64,000 nt of DNA from Gari tellinella (lineage: Eukaryota > Mollusca > Bivalvia > Cardiida > Psammobiidae): NCBI GenBank assembly GCA_922989275.2, contig OV277857.1:45547083-45611082 (forward strand). The letters run 5' to 3'. The notes below the pieces were generated by a model. That model was not told where the DNA came from. It ran no database searches and saw only the letters and a program-made list of their open reading frames with translations. The position numbers were made by a program, and so were the translations under genes. Positions within the stretch are counted from its first letter, which is position 1. Every line of letters starts with the position of its first letter. Shown here piece after piece: positions 1 to 10,700 of the stretch.

Positions 1-1
1 G

Positions 2-160
2 TGCTACAATGTACCTAGAGTACCAACTTGCCTTGGGACAGTAGATGGAACACATGTAGCCATCATAGCTCCAAGGCAAGATGAAGCATTATACGTGTTT
101 CAGGGCTACCACAACATCAATGAACAAGCAACAGTGGATGTCAATTTGAGGTTCAATTAA
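2..160 (+). pseudogene. PIF/Harbinger (HARBI1-like) transposase, C-terminal fragment cut by window edge
   Basis: The reading frame starting at base 2 is open for 52 codons to a TAA at 158-160. It reads LGTVDGTHVAI, then a run ending in a Y..F.GYHNIN-type block. VDGTHV is the first catalytic Asp region of the DDE_Tnp_4 (Harbinger/HARBI1) nuclease, and the GxHNINxQ block follows it at the usual spacing in that family. The frame stops soon after QATVDVNL, so the second Asp and the Glu are missing. This is therefore a truncated copy, unless an intron follows. The upstream part lies outside the window. No terminal inverted repeat was found. Family assignment rests on motif recognition only. Confidence 0.6.
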
Positions 161-321
161 GTGTTTTATTGATTTGTTTAGTATAAAATTCAGTTCTTTC
201 CTGTATCATTGTTTTCGCTCAGACTTTTGGTCTTATTCCCAATGTAAAATTGTTTATATGCAACGAACTTAAATATTCTAGCTTCGTCTGGAATTCGAAC
301 AGGGACTCCTGCGTTAAACTG

Positions 322-837
322 TCACCTTGCTTTAAGCAGGCTGACGTTGATTATGTTGTCCTTCCAGATGGGTTTTAGTTGTGCCTTTGCTGAAGCTGTC
401 TGGACAGCTCTTGCAAGAATCACCGGTCTGGACCCTTCATCACTGATAATAGCACCTAAATATTTGAATTGTTTGACGGTCTTGCCATGTACCTGTATAT
501 AAGATGTGATGGGTTTACTTTTACTTGACATCAGTTTCGTTTTCTCTGCACTTATCTCCATTCCGTATGTTGTTGACGTATTATCCAGTTTCTTCATTAA
601 GGTTGCTAACTCTTCCTCTTTACCTGCCAAACCATCAATGCCATCTACAAATCTGATATTTGTGATTTGTCTGCCACTAATGCTAATCGTTCCGTTATGA
701 TCATCAATAGCCTCACTCATTATCTACTCAAGAAAGTTGTTAAACGGTGTTGGGGAGAGCAAGCATCCCTGACTCACTCCTACTGAAATATGGAACCACT
801 TTCCTATGTTACCCTGTACCAACACGGCACTTGTTGC
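322..837 (-). pseudogene. Non-LTR reverse transcriptase fragment (palm and thumb side)
   Basis: The minus strand reads GVSQGCLLSP from about 780 down to 750, the RT motif B region. A stop near 722 is followed by the open stretch 720-322 with ITNIRFVDGIDGLAG at the position of the catalytic F-A-D-D box. The second catalytic Asp is Gly here, so this copy cannot be active. FKYLGAIISDEG matches the post-palm LG motif. This is the downstream half of one RT gene. The upstream half is at 1798-1950, and the two are separated by the repeat element at 838-1797. Style is that of APE-type LINEs; the clade is not determined. Confidence 0.75.
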
Positions 838-1797
838 TTTTTATGCTCCCCTTTATGGGGGAGCATATAGTCGCCGCTTTGTCCGCCCGTCTGTCAGTTC
901 GTCCGTCCGTCACGCTTTTTTGTCCGGAGTATATCTCTTGAACGGTACACCGTAGGTTGATGAAACTTGATACAATGATAGAAATTGACAGGAGGAGGTG
1001 CAGTGCACAAGAACCGTAACTCTCTCATCTCCCAATTTTGAATACTCTCCCTTATTCTCATAAAAATTCAATTTTGTCCGGAGCATATCTCTGGACCGTT
1101 ACACCGAAAGTTGATGTAAAAGTGATAGAGGATGACTGAAGAAAGTGCAGTACACAAGAACGGTAACTCTGTCATCTCCAAATATTGAATTATCTCCCTT
1201 TTTCTAAAAAAACAAAATTTTGTCGGGAGTATATCTCTTTGACTGCTACACCGTAAGTTAATGGAACTTGATACAGTGACAGGTGATGACATAAGAAGGT
1301 GCAGTGCACAAGAACCATGACTCTGTCATCTCTTAATATTTAATTATCTCCCCTTTTCTATTTTAAAAATGATAAAATTTTGTCTGGAGCATATCTCCTG
1401 AGCATTGCATGGTAATTTGATAAAACTTAATAAAGTGATATGAGATGACAGAGGGAGTGCTGTACTCAAGAACCATAACTCTGCCATCTCCCAATATTGA
1501 ATTATCTCCTTTGTTCTACATAAAATTTTAAAAAACAAATCTAAAAATCAAATTTTCTGCCAAAAGGTAACGTGAACCTTGATACTGTGTTAGAGGATGA
1601 CAAAAAGAAGTGTAGTACACACAAATTATAACTCTGTCATCTCCAAATATTGAATTGCCTCCCGTTTCCATATTAAATTCATTTTTGTCTGAAGCATATC
1701 TCCTGAATGATACATCAAAAAATTGATGAAACTTAGTACTATGTTCACTTACTAAACATGCTATACCTTGGACTTTTTCTTTGTGGGAACGATATTC
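838..1797. mobile_element. Repeat element with GTCCGTCCG head and ~150-bp internal tandem units, inserted in an RT gene
   Basis: The left end is a short hairpin (TGCTCCCC...GGGGAGCA, about 844-868) followed by TGTCCGCCC and GTCCGTCCGTC. After it come five to six diverged tandem units, each starting TTTTGTC-GGAG-ATATCTC, at about 917, 1073, 1217, 1378, a partial one near 1545, and 1684. Spacing is therefore 144-161 bp. The element interrupts RT codons precisely: removing 838-1797 restores LYEQ followed by ATSAV. A 3-bp CTT is shared by both junctions, consistent with a short target duplication or chance. No transposase is encoded. Confidence 0.7.
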
Positions 1798-1950
1798 TTG
1801 TTCATATAAGTCTTGAATGGATTGGATCATATTCCTGCCTATGTTGAATTTTCTCATCGTTGTCCAAAGTGTTGCATGCCATACGCGGTCAAAAGCTTTC
1901 ATGAAATCGACAAAAACATGATAGAACTCCCTTTGATGCTGTAAATGCTT
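1798..1950 (-). pseudogene. Non-LTR reverse transcriptase fragment (motif A region)
   Basis: The minus strand from about 1925 reads FVDFMKAFDRVWHATLW. This is the classic RT motif A (F-x-D-x-x-KAFDRV) with its first catalytic Asp, followed by helix residues ending LYEQ at 1798. It is the upstream half of the gene that continues at 837-322. The open frame past 1797 into the inserted element is fortuitous. No RT fingers domain or endonuclease was recognised further upstream, so the copy is also 5'-truncated. Confidence 0.75.
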
Positions 1951-1997
1951 TTCACAAAAAATCCGAAGATTGAATATCTTGTACTATTATTATACTT

Positions 1998-2127
1998 CTT
2001 ACAGCTACTTGGCTATTATAAAATAATATCTCACTAGTTGACATCGTTATTTTTTTTTCTTAAAGCAGTCAAGAAAACAATTTCAACTAACGTGACATTC
2101 TTTTTAGCATAACCAAGTACCTGTAAG
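1998..2127. mobile_element. Hairpin MITE, copy 1 (CTTACAG ends)
   Basis: The sequence begins CTTACAGCTACTTGG and ends CCAAGTACCTGTAAG. Inner segments are also inverted: CTAGTTGACATCGTT faces AACAATTTCAACTAACG. The whole 130 bp is one long imperfect palindrome without coding potential. The same element recurs at 3136-3264. Flanking target duplication is not clear. Confidence 0.7.
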
Positions 2128-2149
2128 AAATATAATGATGGTGTTACTT

Positions 2150-4170
2150 TGTGAGCTTTATTAGGGCGAAACATAATATAAAATAACACTATTAATAACC
2201 GTAAACACATTTATCCTGCCACCCATCTAAACTACAATAACTATAAAAATAACAACTCTATAACAACCACTTCCTTATACAGTGCTGCCTCTCTTCAACG
2301 ACATCAAATTGCAGACAAAGACTGTGTACGTTTTTGGAGGGAGTCTGTAAAGGGAGAGAAAATTAAGATTTGGCTCACATTTGCAAACAGATTGAATCCA
2401 GATCAAACGCAATATCTGATCTGGCTCACGCCGTTTGTCACTAGTCATTATTTTATTTTATCAAAATATCCAGGGTATAGCGGCAAGCCTCTTTGTAAGG
2501 AGGGCGTCGTTGAGGGTCATAGTATGCCAGTAGGCCAGGGAGTTAAATTTTATGGGTTTTGGGGATTATCTGCTCTGGTCAAGCATCTTATCTTTTGTCA
2601 GACTTGGTTGGTCGAGAATTGGGACCACCTGTCCACCCTCAGTTCCCTGACTCTGGTGATAGGGATGGTACTGACAGAATAAGTTGTTGTTGTTGATATA
2701 GGGCATTCATCCAGACATCTAAACATATCACAAAAGGCAATCAGGATTGGCTTACATTGGCAAACAGATTGGATCCAGATCAGACGTTGCGTTACGCTGC
2801 GTCTGATCTGGATTCAAGTTGTTTGTCACTCGTCAATATATTTTTTCTATCAAATGTCCACTTATATGTAACTTTTTATATATCCACTATTACCAAAATA
2901 AAATCAATCAATATATTCATCAAAATAAAAATATTGTTATAATGTTTTCTTAATATAATTTAGAAAACAAGGCTATTAAGGTGAAAAAATAAATTAAGTA
3001 GATCTTTATCCATTTATTTCATCAATAGAAGTTTAGAAAACAAGGCTATTAAGCTCACAAAGGATGGCTTACTAAAACAAACTTCTAGACCAAATTTAAA
3101 AATTATGAATAATGATTTTATTCATCATTAAATTCCTTACAGGTACTTGGCTATTATAGAAAGAATAACACACAATTGTTGACATTGTTATATTTGTTTT
3201 TCTTAAAGTAGTCGAGAAAACAATGTCAACTAGTGTGAGATTCTTTATATCAAGTACCTGTAAGAACTATAATGATTGTGTTATTTTAAAAACACTAGTA
3301 GGGCAAAACATAATATAAAATAACAATCCGTCCAGTAAACACATTCATCCAGCCATCTAAACATATCACAAAAGGCAATGAGGATTGGCTTACATTGGCA
3401 AACAGATTGGATCCAGATCAGACATGGCGTTACGCTGCGTCTGATCTGGATTCAAGTTGTTTGTCACTCGTTAATATATTTATTCTATCAAGTGTCCACT
3501 TATATGTAACTTTGAAATAATAATCCTAACAGTAAACACACATATCGATCCATCTAAACATATCCAAATAGGCAAATCAGGCATCTACAATAACTATAAA
3601 CAAAACTGTAAAACGACCACTTGGCTGGTACAATTAATTATAGGGAGGGAAAATTATTAAGCTTTGGCTTACATTAACAAACAACTTGAATCAAGACTAG
3701 ACGCCGCTTAAGCCGGCGTCTAGTCTGGATTCCAGCAGTTCGTCACCCGTCATTATTATTATTGTTCCAAAATGTCCACTTATATGTAAAAGTTGAAATT
3801 CTTAACCTAAAGTAAACACTTTCATCCTGCTATACATCTAAACATATATATAAACTACACTAACTATATATAAAAAAACTCTGCATCAACAACTTCCTTA
3901 TACAGAGCTGGAGGGAGTCTTTAAATGGAGGGAAAAATTAAGATTTGAGTTACATTTGCAAACAGATTTAATCAAGATCAAACGCCATATAACGTGGCGT
4001 CTGATCTAGAGTCAAACTGTTTGTCACTAGTCATTACTTTAGGCGGTCCTCGTTAAACATCTAATCTTTTGGCGAACTTGGTCTGTGGAGAATCTTTGCC
4101 ACCTGTCGCCCCTCAGTTCCCTCACTCTTGTGACCGGGATGGTACTGAATGAATAAGTTGCTGTTGTTGT
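2150..4170. repeat. Cluster of five diverged repeat units with GATCAGACGC hairpins
   Basis: Related blocks lie at about 2160-2480, 2690-2885, 3300-3520, 3525-3790 and 3800-4170. Each has ATAAAATAACA/AGTAAACACATTCATC, then a segment like GGCTTACATTGGCAAACAGATTGGA, then a hairpin, then GTTTGTCACTCGTCA and TGTCCACTTATATGTAAC. Hairpin cores are at about 2760-2833, 3399-3470, 3677-3752 and 3958-4032, with a degenerate one at 2386-2440. Blocks 2690-2885 and 3300-3520 are nearly identical. This is local duplication of a dispersed element. No gene is seen in this stretch. Confidence 0.65.
3136..3264. mobile_element. Hairpin MITE, copy 2 (CTTACAG ends)
   Basis: It begins CTTACAGGTACTTGG and ends TCAAGTACCTGTAAG. 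Inner TTGTTGACATTGTT faces AACAATGTCAACTAG. It is the same family as 1998-2127 but with better-paired arms, so it is probably the younger or less mutated copy. Confidence 0.7.
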
Positions 4171-4731
4171 TGACATATGATTTTAAGAGGCTTTTTCAAT
4201 CGTGACTCCAGGAGACAAGTTACCAGATCAACACCTCATTTACATCGATCTAAAAATATGAGGTACTGATCTAGAAATTTGAACGCTAACCAGAATACTA
4301 GATTTACAATTATTCTGGATTTTAACCTTTTTTGTTCTTGGACAGACGTACGAAAACATCAATTTATGTTGGATTTACACATCAATCAAATCGTGGACAA
4401 TTTTTGTCTCAATTGTTAAGTATTTGATACTTAACTCTATATTGTCTTACAGATTGGTGTGTCCCTTACTAAATAAATTTTGCATCACTGAAATATGTGC
4501 TTAGAATAACGATAAAGCCTATAAAACTACCAGTGGTCACTTTTAGGACTAGTTGCAAAGGTTCCCTCTAAGGTATATAAGTTATATATTGTCTTAGAAA
4601 CTGATATCTCCTAGTGGTAAAAGTTAAAGGAGTTCCATGAATAAGAAAAATACAATCTGTCAAAGTAAACCTTTCCTGTATTAATTCCATCTTTATGAAG
4701 GATGTAATATTAATGTTGTATATAAGTGCTT
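4171..4731. other. No gene recognised
   Basis: This is A+T-rich sequence between the repeat cluster and the last exon of the recombinase gene. It may hold the 3' UTR of that gene. A short open frame on the minus strand here is not in the exon's frame and has no recognisable motif. Confidence 0.5.
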
Positions 4732-7700
4732 TTAAACCCACCATTTCTTTCTGGCACAGAGAGCTATGTCCTCTTTGAAAACTTGCTTCACCTCCTCTGT
4801 CTCTTCCTTCGTCCATCTATTTAGGATCTTGACTTCAAACGGATCGCCGCTGGGCTGGCTAGGCTGGGTCTGTTTGTCCTCGTCCTCCGCCATGGTCTCC
4901 TCAGCCCGTCTCTTATAGAAGTCAAAGTCTTCAATTGCACCCTGAAGAATAAGGTAAAGCTAATTGATATGTTTTACGTAAGAAACCATTTTTGTTAAAA
5001 TATGTTGATAAAAAATTATTACAGATTCTAACACACCTCGCCCACAGCCCTATAAAAGCGAAGAAGGACCGTCTTAGTGTTCGAATTTTCAGTAGAACAC
5101 TCACGCGCAAAAAGGTTCTAACGTGACGTCATTTGGCTTCGAAAATGCGTACGCCAAGAAATATAGCGCTGTTTTTTCGGTGCAAACTAAGGTTAAATTA
5201 TGTGTTAGAATCGAAATAAAAAATTCGTACCAGTGTTCTATCTAACAATCGAACACGGGTAGTCGTTGAGATGCTTGTAATTAAACCACTCGGCCTACCG
5301 GCCTCGTGATTTAATTACTACGTATCTCAACTCCTACCAGTGTTCGATTGCACGATAGAACACTGGTATGAATTTTTTATTTCTTAATTAGCGTCTGTTA
5401 ATTTTTAACGATTGCTAAAACGTCTTTTGATATAAACCTTTCTTAAACCGATATGTAACACTTGCTTTGTAGACTAGTTTAAGGAAAGTTAATCACAAAA
5501 GTCATCAGTTTTGGTAAATAGAAGTGATATTTATTTGATTTGTTATTAACGTTACCCCATAACAATCTCATGGAGATGCCACGTGTTGGATTACACTAGT
5601 GACCTAAAATACCCCATGTCTATATTAACTCTAAAACAAGATTAGTTAGGTGATGAAAAATCGGTATATGCAATAAAATATCGTCTTACTCTTAAATCAA
5701 ACTCATCCTCTGATGCTTGTTCTAGGTCTGTGGTTGTAGTTGTCTTAGGGTGGTGGCCGCTGACTGCTTTGTGAGGATTGTATTGCTCTAACATAACAGA
5801 GCACTGTTTCACTCGGCTTTCCATTGCTTTTTTGGGCTCTTGCATCTTCGGTCTGGAAGGCGTTTGTGATGCCCTGGGTGGGTTTGACTTTGCCACCCAC
5901 AGAAAGGTATTCTGACTTCTTGCCCTTTAAGATAACGAAATACATGTATTAAAAACATCTTCCATGGGACTTTGCTACTCGGGTCAGAAACGACAGAGTC
6001 TCTTAAAGCAGAGTCAGTAATTACATTCCCAAAAAAGCAAAGGTTGATGTAATGCAGTTTTTAAGTGCATATGCAGATATGGTGGTACGGGGCCTGAGCA
6101 CTGTTGCATATTTCACTATTGCGCATGAACAGACTCATTTAAACCCAGTCTTTAATTTTCAGTATTTGCTCTGTTTTCTGTGCTTTCAAAGGATTTTCCC
6201 TTATTCAGAACTTATGTGATACTTCTTTTTAATACATGTATTCTCATAATTCAAGGTAAAAATATAGCAGACATTTTTTGGAGGACGCCAGTATGGTAAG
6301 ATATGACAGGGAGTGTATTAAAAGCTTGTGTCACTAAGGCAGGTTAGACTGTAAATGCATGTAATGTTGTTAAAATTTATATCAGTAATATTTCATTTAC
6401 TTTCAGCTCCTGAATAGCAACATACCCTATACAATTTTATTTCACAATGAACTGACCTTGATTGGCGCACGTCGTAGTGCTGGTCAGCCGTCCTTCTTCG
6501 ATGACACATCATATGTGCCACCTCGTCAGCCTTGTTGTTGTCCCTCTCTCTAGATGTTGTGGTCAGAAGTTTTCTGAAGTTTGTCAGAGAGGGTACAAAC
6601 CCTTTGAATACGTCCTGTAAGCCAGCTCTGTGAAACAAAGTGTAAATAAATAATTGTCATGTTCACAAATTTGACAATCTTCTACTTTTCTGAATCCTAA
6701 TAGGTATTTCACGGTTTGGATTTCTTGAGGTATCTGTTTAAATATCAACATATGTGTTATAAGATTAATATTTGGCCTTCTACAATACTGAAGTGAGCGC
6801 GCATGCAAACGATTGGTATTTCACTATCTGCCATTGAATGCGTGTCAAAAAGCTTGTATCCGGATAGGATGCCGAGTAAAGTGGCATCTCTTGAAGATCC
6901 AAGCTGTTTGCATATGAAATTTAAGTCTCCATTAGCATGGAACTAGTTGTTAGGGGATTATAACCCTCATATTTTATTTCCACTACCTTACCTTTTCCAG
7001 GTCACCTGGATCCAGGTATTTATTGAGGAATGCTCCACCTGGGCACCGTCCCCTGACCGGAAAACATAATCTTCCGGGTCCCGGCCAAACCCCCCGGTCA
7101 CCTCTATATAGCGATGCAGGTCCTGGTACGTTGAACTGTTAAATATAAAAAATCTAACAACGACTTTTTAAAACTTGGTCATGGTTTTTAACAGTACACG
7201 TGTTCCCAATTTAACAAACAACAACAGAAATTAGGTAAGTGCTTAGTTCTGATACGACATTTAAGCTTACTTTTGTCTTCTCTGTTTTACAGTGACCAGA
7301 GTTAGTGACCAAAGGTTATCTGTAATCTCGCCATAAGTTGTAACTTTAGGATATTTTGCAAATTCTCTTCTGGTCCACAAAAAGGCCCATTCTTTTCAAA
7401 TAGCAAATTCATAACTTACTCTTTCATGTGCAGCATGGCCGTATAGAAGGCTGCTGTCTTGTGCGTGTCCAATGTTATGCTATGGAATGTTCCATCCTCG
7501 AATGGAACCGCGGCCTGGAAATGCTTGATCTGGAAATATATGTCATATTATCTCCTATGTGGAGGCATAGCATGTACATTGTATCGGAAAAGGTTACAAA
7601 AGGCGTCACATTTGGACCAAACTGTAGGATCTATGTTGCTATATAAATTTTTATATATATTCGGTGCAGATAATGCAACAAAGCATATTTGATCCCTTAG

Positions 7701-10700
7701 TTATATTTATTAATTTACTTGGCCAAAAATTTGTGACGCTGAATATTAGGAGATCTAGATCGATCTAGATCTACATTTCCGATTTCTTCAGGTAAAATAG
7801 ATTTTAAATAGATCTATGTATTTTTTTATGTTTGCCCATAAATAGTATAGTATAAGTATAAAGAAAACATTCCTCTTCTTCTTCTTCAGTATGTGATTTG
7901 TTTGCAATGCTCTTGAACTTGTTTCTAAAGTTCAATTCCGCCCTTTACATTTGATGTATTGCCTTATTATTATTTTTACCCATGTACCTTCAAATGACGG
8001 AATTCCCCCGTCCTCCTTCCATTGTTCAGGGCAATAGAGGTCATAATGATTGGTCTAACGTCATTGGCCTTTGAATGACCCCCCCCCCTCCACCTCGCCA
8101 GGGTTCCCTTCACATAAACGGACTGGTTGAAGGCGTTCTCCACTTCTTCCAGACCACAGGTTGGCATTGCCGCCTCCTCCAATACTCTCCTCTTCACCCT
8201 CCTCTCCATCTCCAACTTGTTCGTGGCCGCTGAGAGGTTGGAGAGCATATCCACCGCCTGCAAAAATATTGTGCTCAAAACCCTTTCCTTTGCCTATATC
8301 CTAAATATTAGTTCAACAAATTGAAAAGATCACATGTTTTATTTAAGAAATAATAAATTCATACCAGTGATTTATCGTGCAATCGAACACTGCCTTTAGG
8401 CCGAGTGGTTTAATTACAAGCATCCCAACGACTACCCGTGTTAGATAAAGCACTGGTATTAATTTATTATTTCGATTATTACACATAATTAACCCTCATT
8501 TGCACCGAAGATACGGCGCGACATTTCTTTGCGTACGCATTTTCGAAGCCAAATGACGTCACTTTAGAACGTTTAGCACGTGAGTGTTCTACTAAAAATG
8601 TGTACACTGACACGGTCCTTCTTCGCTTATATAGAGGTGTGGGCGAGGTGTATTAGAATATGTTTTTATTTTACTTTATGTTCCATGTACCTTCATTAGA
8701 TATTTCTGGTACAAGAGAGACCTACCAGCCAGGTAGTGAACAAATTTACGTACATAAATATACTTAGATTTGATCGTGACTGGCTGGTACGACCTGCACA
8801 CCCAGACATAATGTACCTCCACGCACCCTTCCCATTTCAGCACCTCTCCATAAGAGCCGCCTTCCTTAAACCCCACCATGGCTAGGAACCTGTTTACCTG
8901 GATCACATGTTTTATTATGTATTTAGTTTACTTTATGTTCCATTTACCTTTATTAGATCTGTCTGATTCAACAGGCCCCTACCAGCCAGGTAATGAACAA
9001 ATTTACGTACATAAATGTACGTAGATTTAATCGTACCTGGCTGGTACGACCTGCAGATCCAAGCATCGTGGACCTGTATACACCCCTCCCACTGCATCGC
9101 CTCTCCGTATTTTCCCCCCTCCTTGAACCCTACCATCGCTAGAAACATGTTTACCTGAAAAAGAAAAAAAAACTATATAAGTCAGTGACTGGTATCGATA
9201 ACAGTTATGAGCTCGTGTTATCAAGCACTTCTGATCCGTGCACCACAATGTAGTTGTTGGAGGGGGAGATTCATCCAACTATGAATCAAATATGTTTACC
9301 TTTCTTTTTCTCTCCTTTATGTTACAAATTAACATATGGTGTAGAGCCATCAAATCCAAGAAACCTTTATTCTTACATAAAAGTAAGAATAACTTGTACT
9401 CTATTTTATATCCTTGAACCAAAAAAGATATCGTGGAAAACAGATGTAACTTTTTTAACTCACCATCAGTTTTGCCAGTCCAATTTGATCCTGCCTGTAA
9501 GAGCCCCCTAGTCTTGACTTCAATTGCTCGCCCCATGCCTTGACATCTTCATCTAAAGATGAAAACATTTGATACAAACATATACACACGTTTTTATGCA
9601 TACATGTACAGAGTGCTATCCTAAGAAGCGATATATAGTAACAGATAATTAAGTGTTCGATTGGGTGGTAAACCCCAAGGGCATTTGACACTGACCCTTC
9701 AAATACGGTTAGTGTCAATTGTCATTGCAGTTTAAACACACTCCATTGTCTGCCTACTCATTGTTTTAATGCAATTAAATTATGTAGCATCAGGACCAAC
9801 TTACAGTCTCTCTTATTTTTCATAAGTGGATGGCTCTGTGTGTGTCCTAAAACGTCCACCCTCTTCAGCACCTGTTCTAACTCCTTTCCAACCTCCTCCT
9901 CCTCCGTCCCCACGTCAACCTCCTCCTCTGTCACATCATCCTCCATTTCTCCCTCCTCCCCCTTCCTCTCCTCTGTCCTCTTCTTTTCCACCTGTCATTT
10001 ATTTAACCATTACAGTGCTGAATTTTCAAATGGACTGTTTCATTTTAAAATTGTTTAAAGACATTTCCTTAAGTCTTTTGATGGACTCCCACCATTGTTC
10101 TCAATAACGGTGAGAGTAAGTGTAATACAGGAGTAAAGTGTGCATATCCAATGACACTGATCTCAAGTTGTTTTACAGAGGTCCTTACAAACTCACACTC
10201 AATGTAAATTAAACTATCAAATTTAACAGTCGGGCATCTCATGAGACGCGTCATTGATTCACAGTAATACAGGTTTGCATAAAAATCCTGATTTTTTCAA
10301 GGGAAATGCCTAGCTAGGGATTCTCACAGAAAGTAGGTCAGAAACTGTCTTAAAGTACCAGAGAGGGGTGGGTTTGTTTTTTTAAAAATATATAATTATT
10401 GCCAACAGTATATACCCTGTTCAAAAGATGAATGTAACTTATAACTCACCATTAGGTTTTTTAACAAGCCCTCTGATCTGAGTATGCACTGTTGGTAAAT
10501 TTCATAGATAATAGGTTCCAGCATTGTAAGGGCATTAAAATGGGTTATCATCACCATATTACAAGTTCTTTGGTCGTTGATTTTTGTTTTTCCTTAAATG
10601 ATTATTTAAATTGTCTTACCTTCTTAAACTTGCCCATGGCAGCCTGAAAATCCGGGTGATTTTTGTCCAAATCCCGCAGGTCTGGGTGAAACCCAGACCT

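Noticed and set aside
6584..6808. 74-codon minus-strand frame ending in TYSKGLYPL
   Set aside because: It crosses the acceptor of exon 9 in a different frame from the one that carries the catalytic motifs.
7428..7692. Plus-strand 72- and 77-codon frames
   Set aside because: They overlap exon 7 of the recombinase gene in antisense, where HKTAA and splice sites support the minus strand.
8933..9036. Separate 31-bp micro-exon after exon 5a
   Set aside because: An acceptor-like CTGGTAG exists, but the phase would give an immediate stop. Reading straight through to AAG|GTAAATGG keeps an open phase-0 exon in both duplicates.
9826..10107. Pro/Ser-rich open frames on the plus strand
   Set aside because: They are the antisense of the Glu-rich exon 9805-9991 of the recombinase gene, which has correct splice sites and phase.
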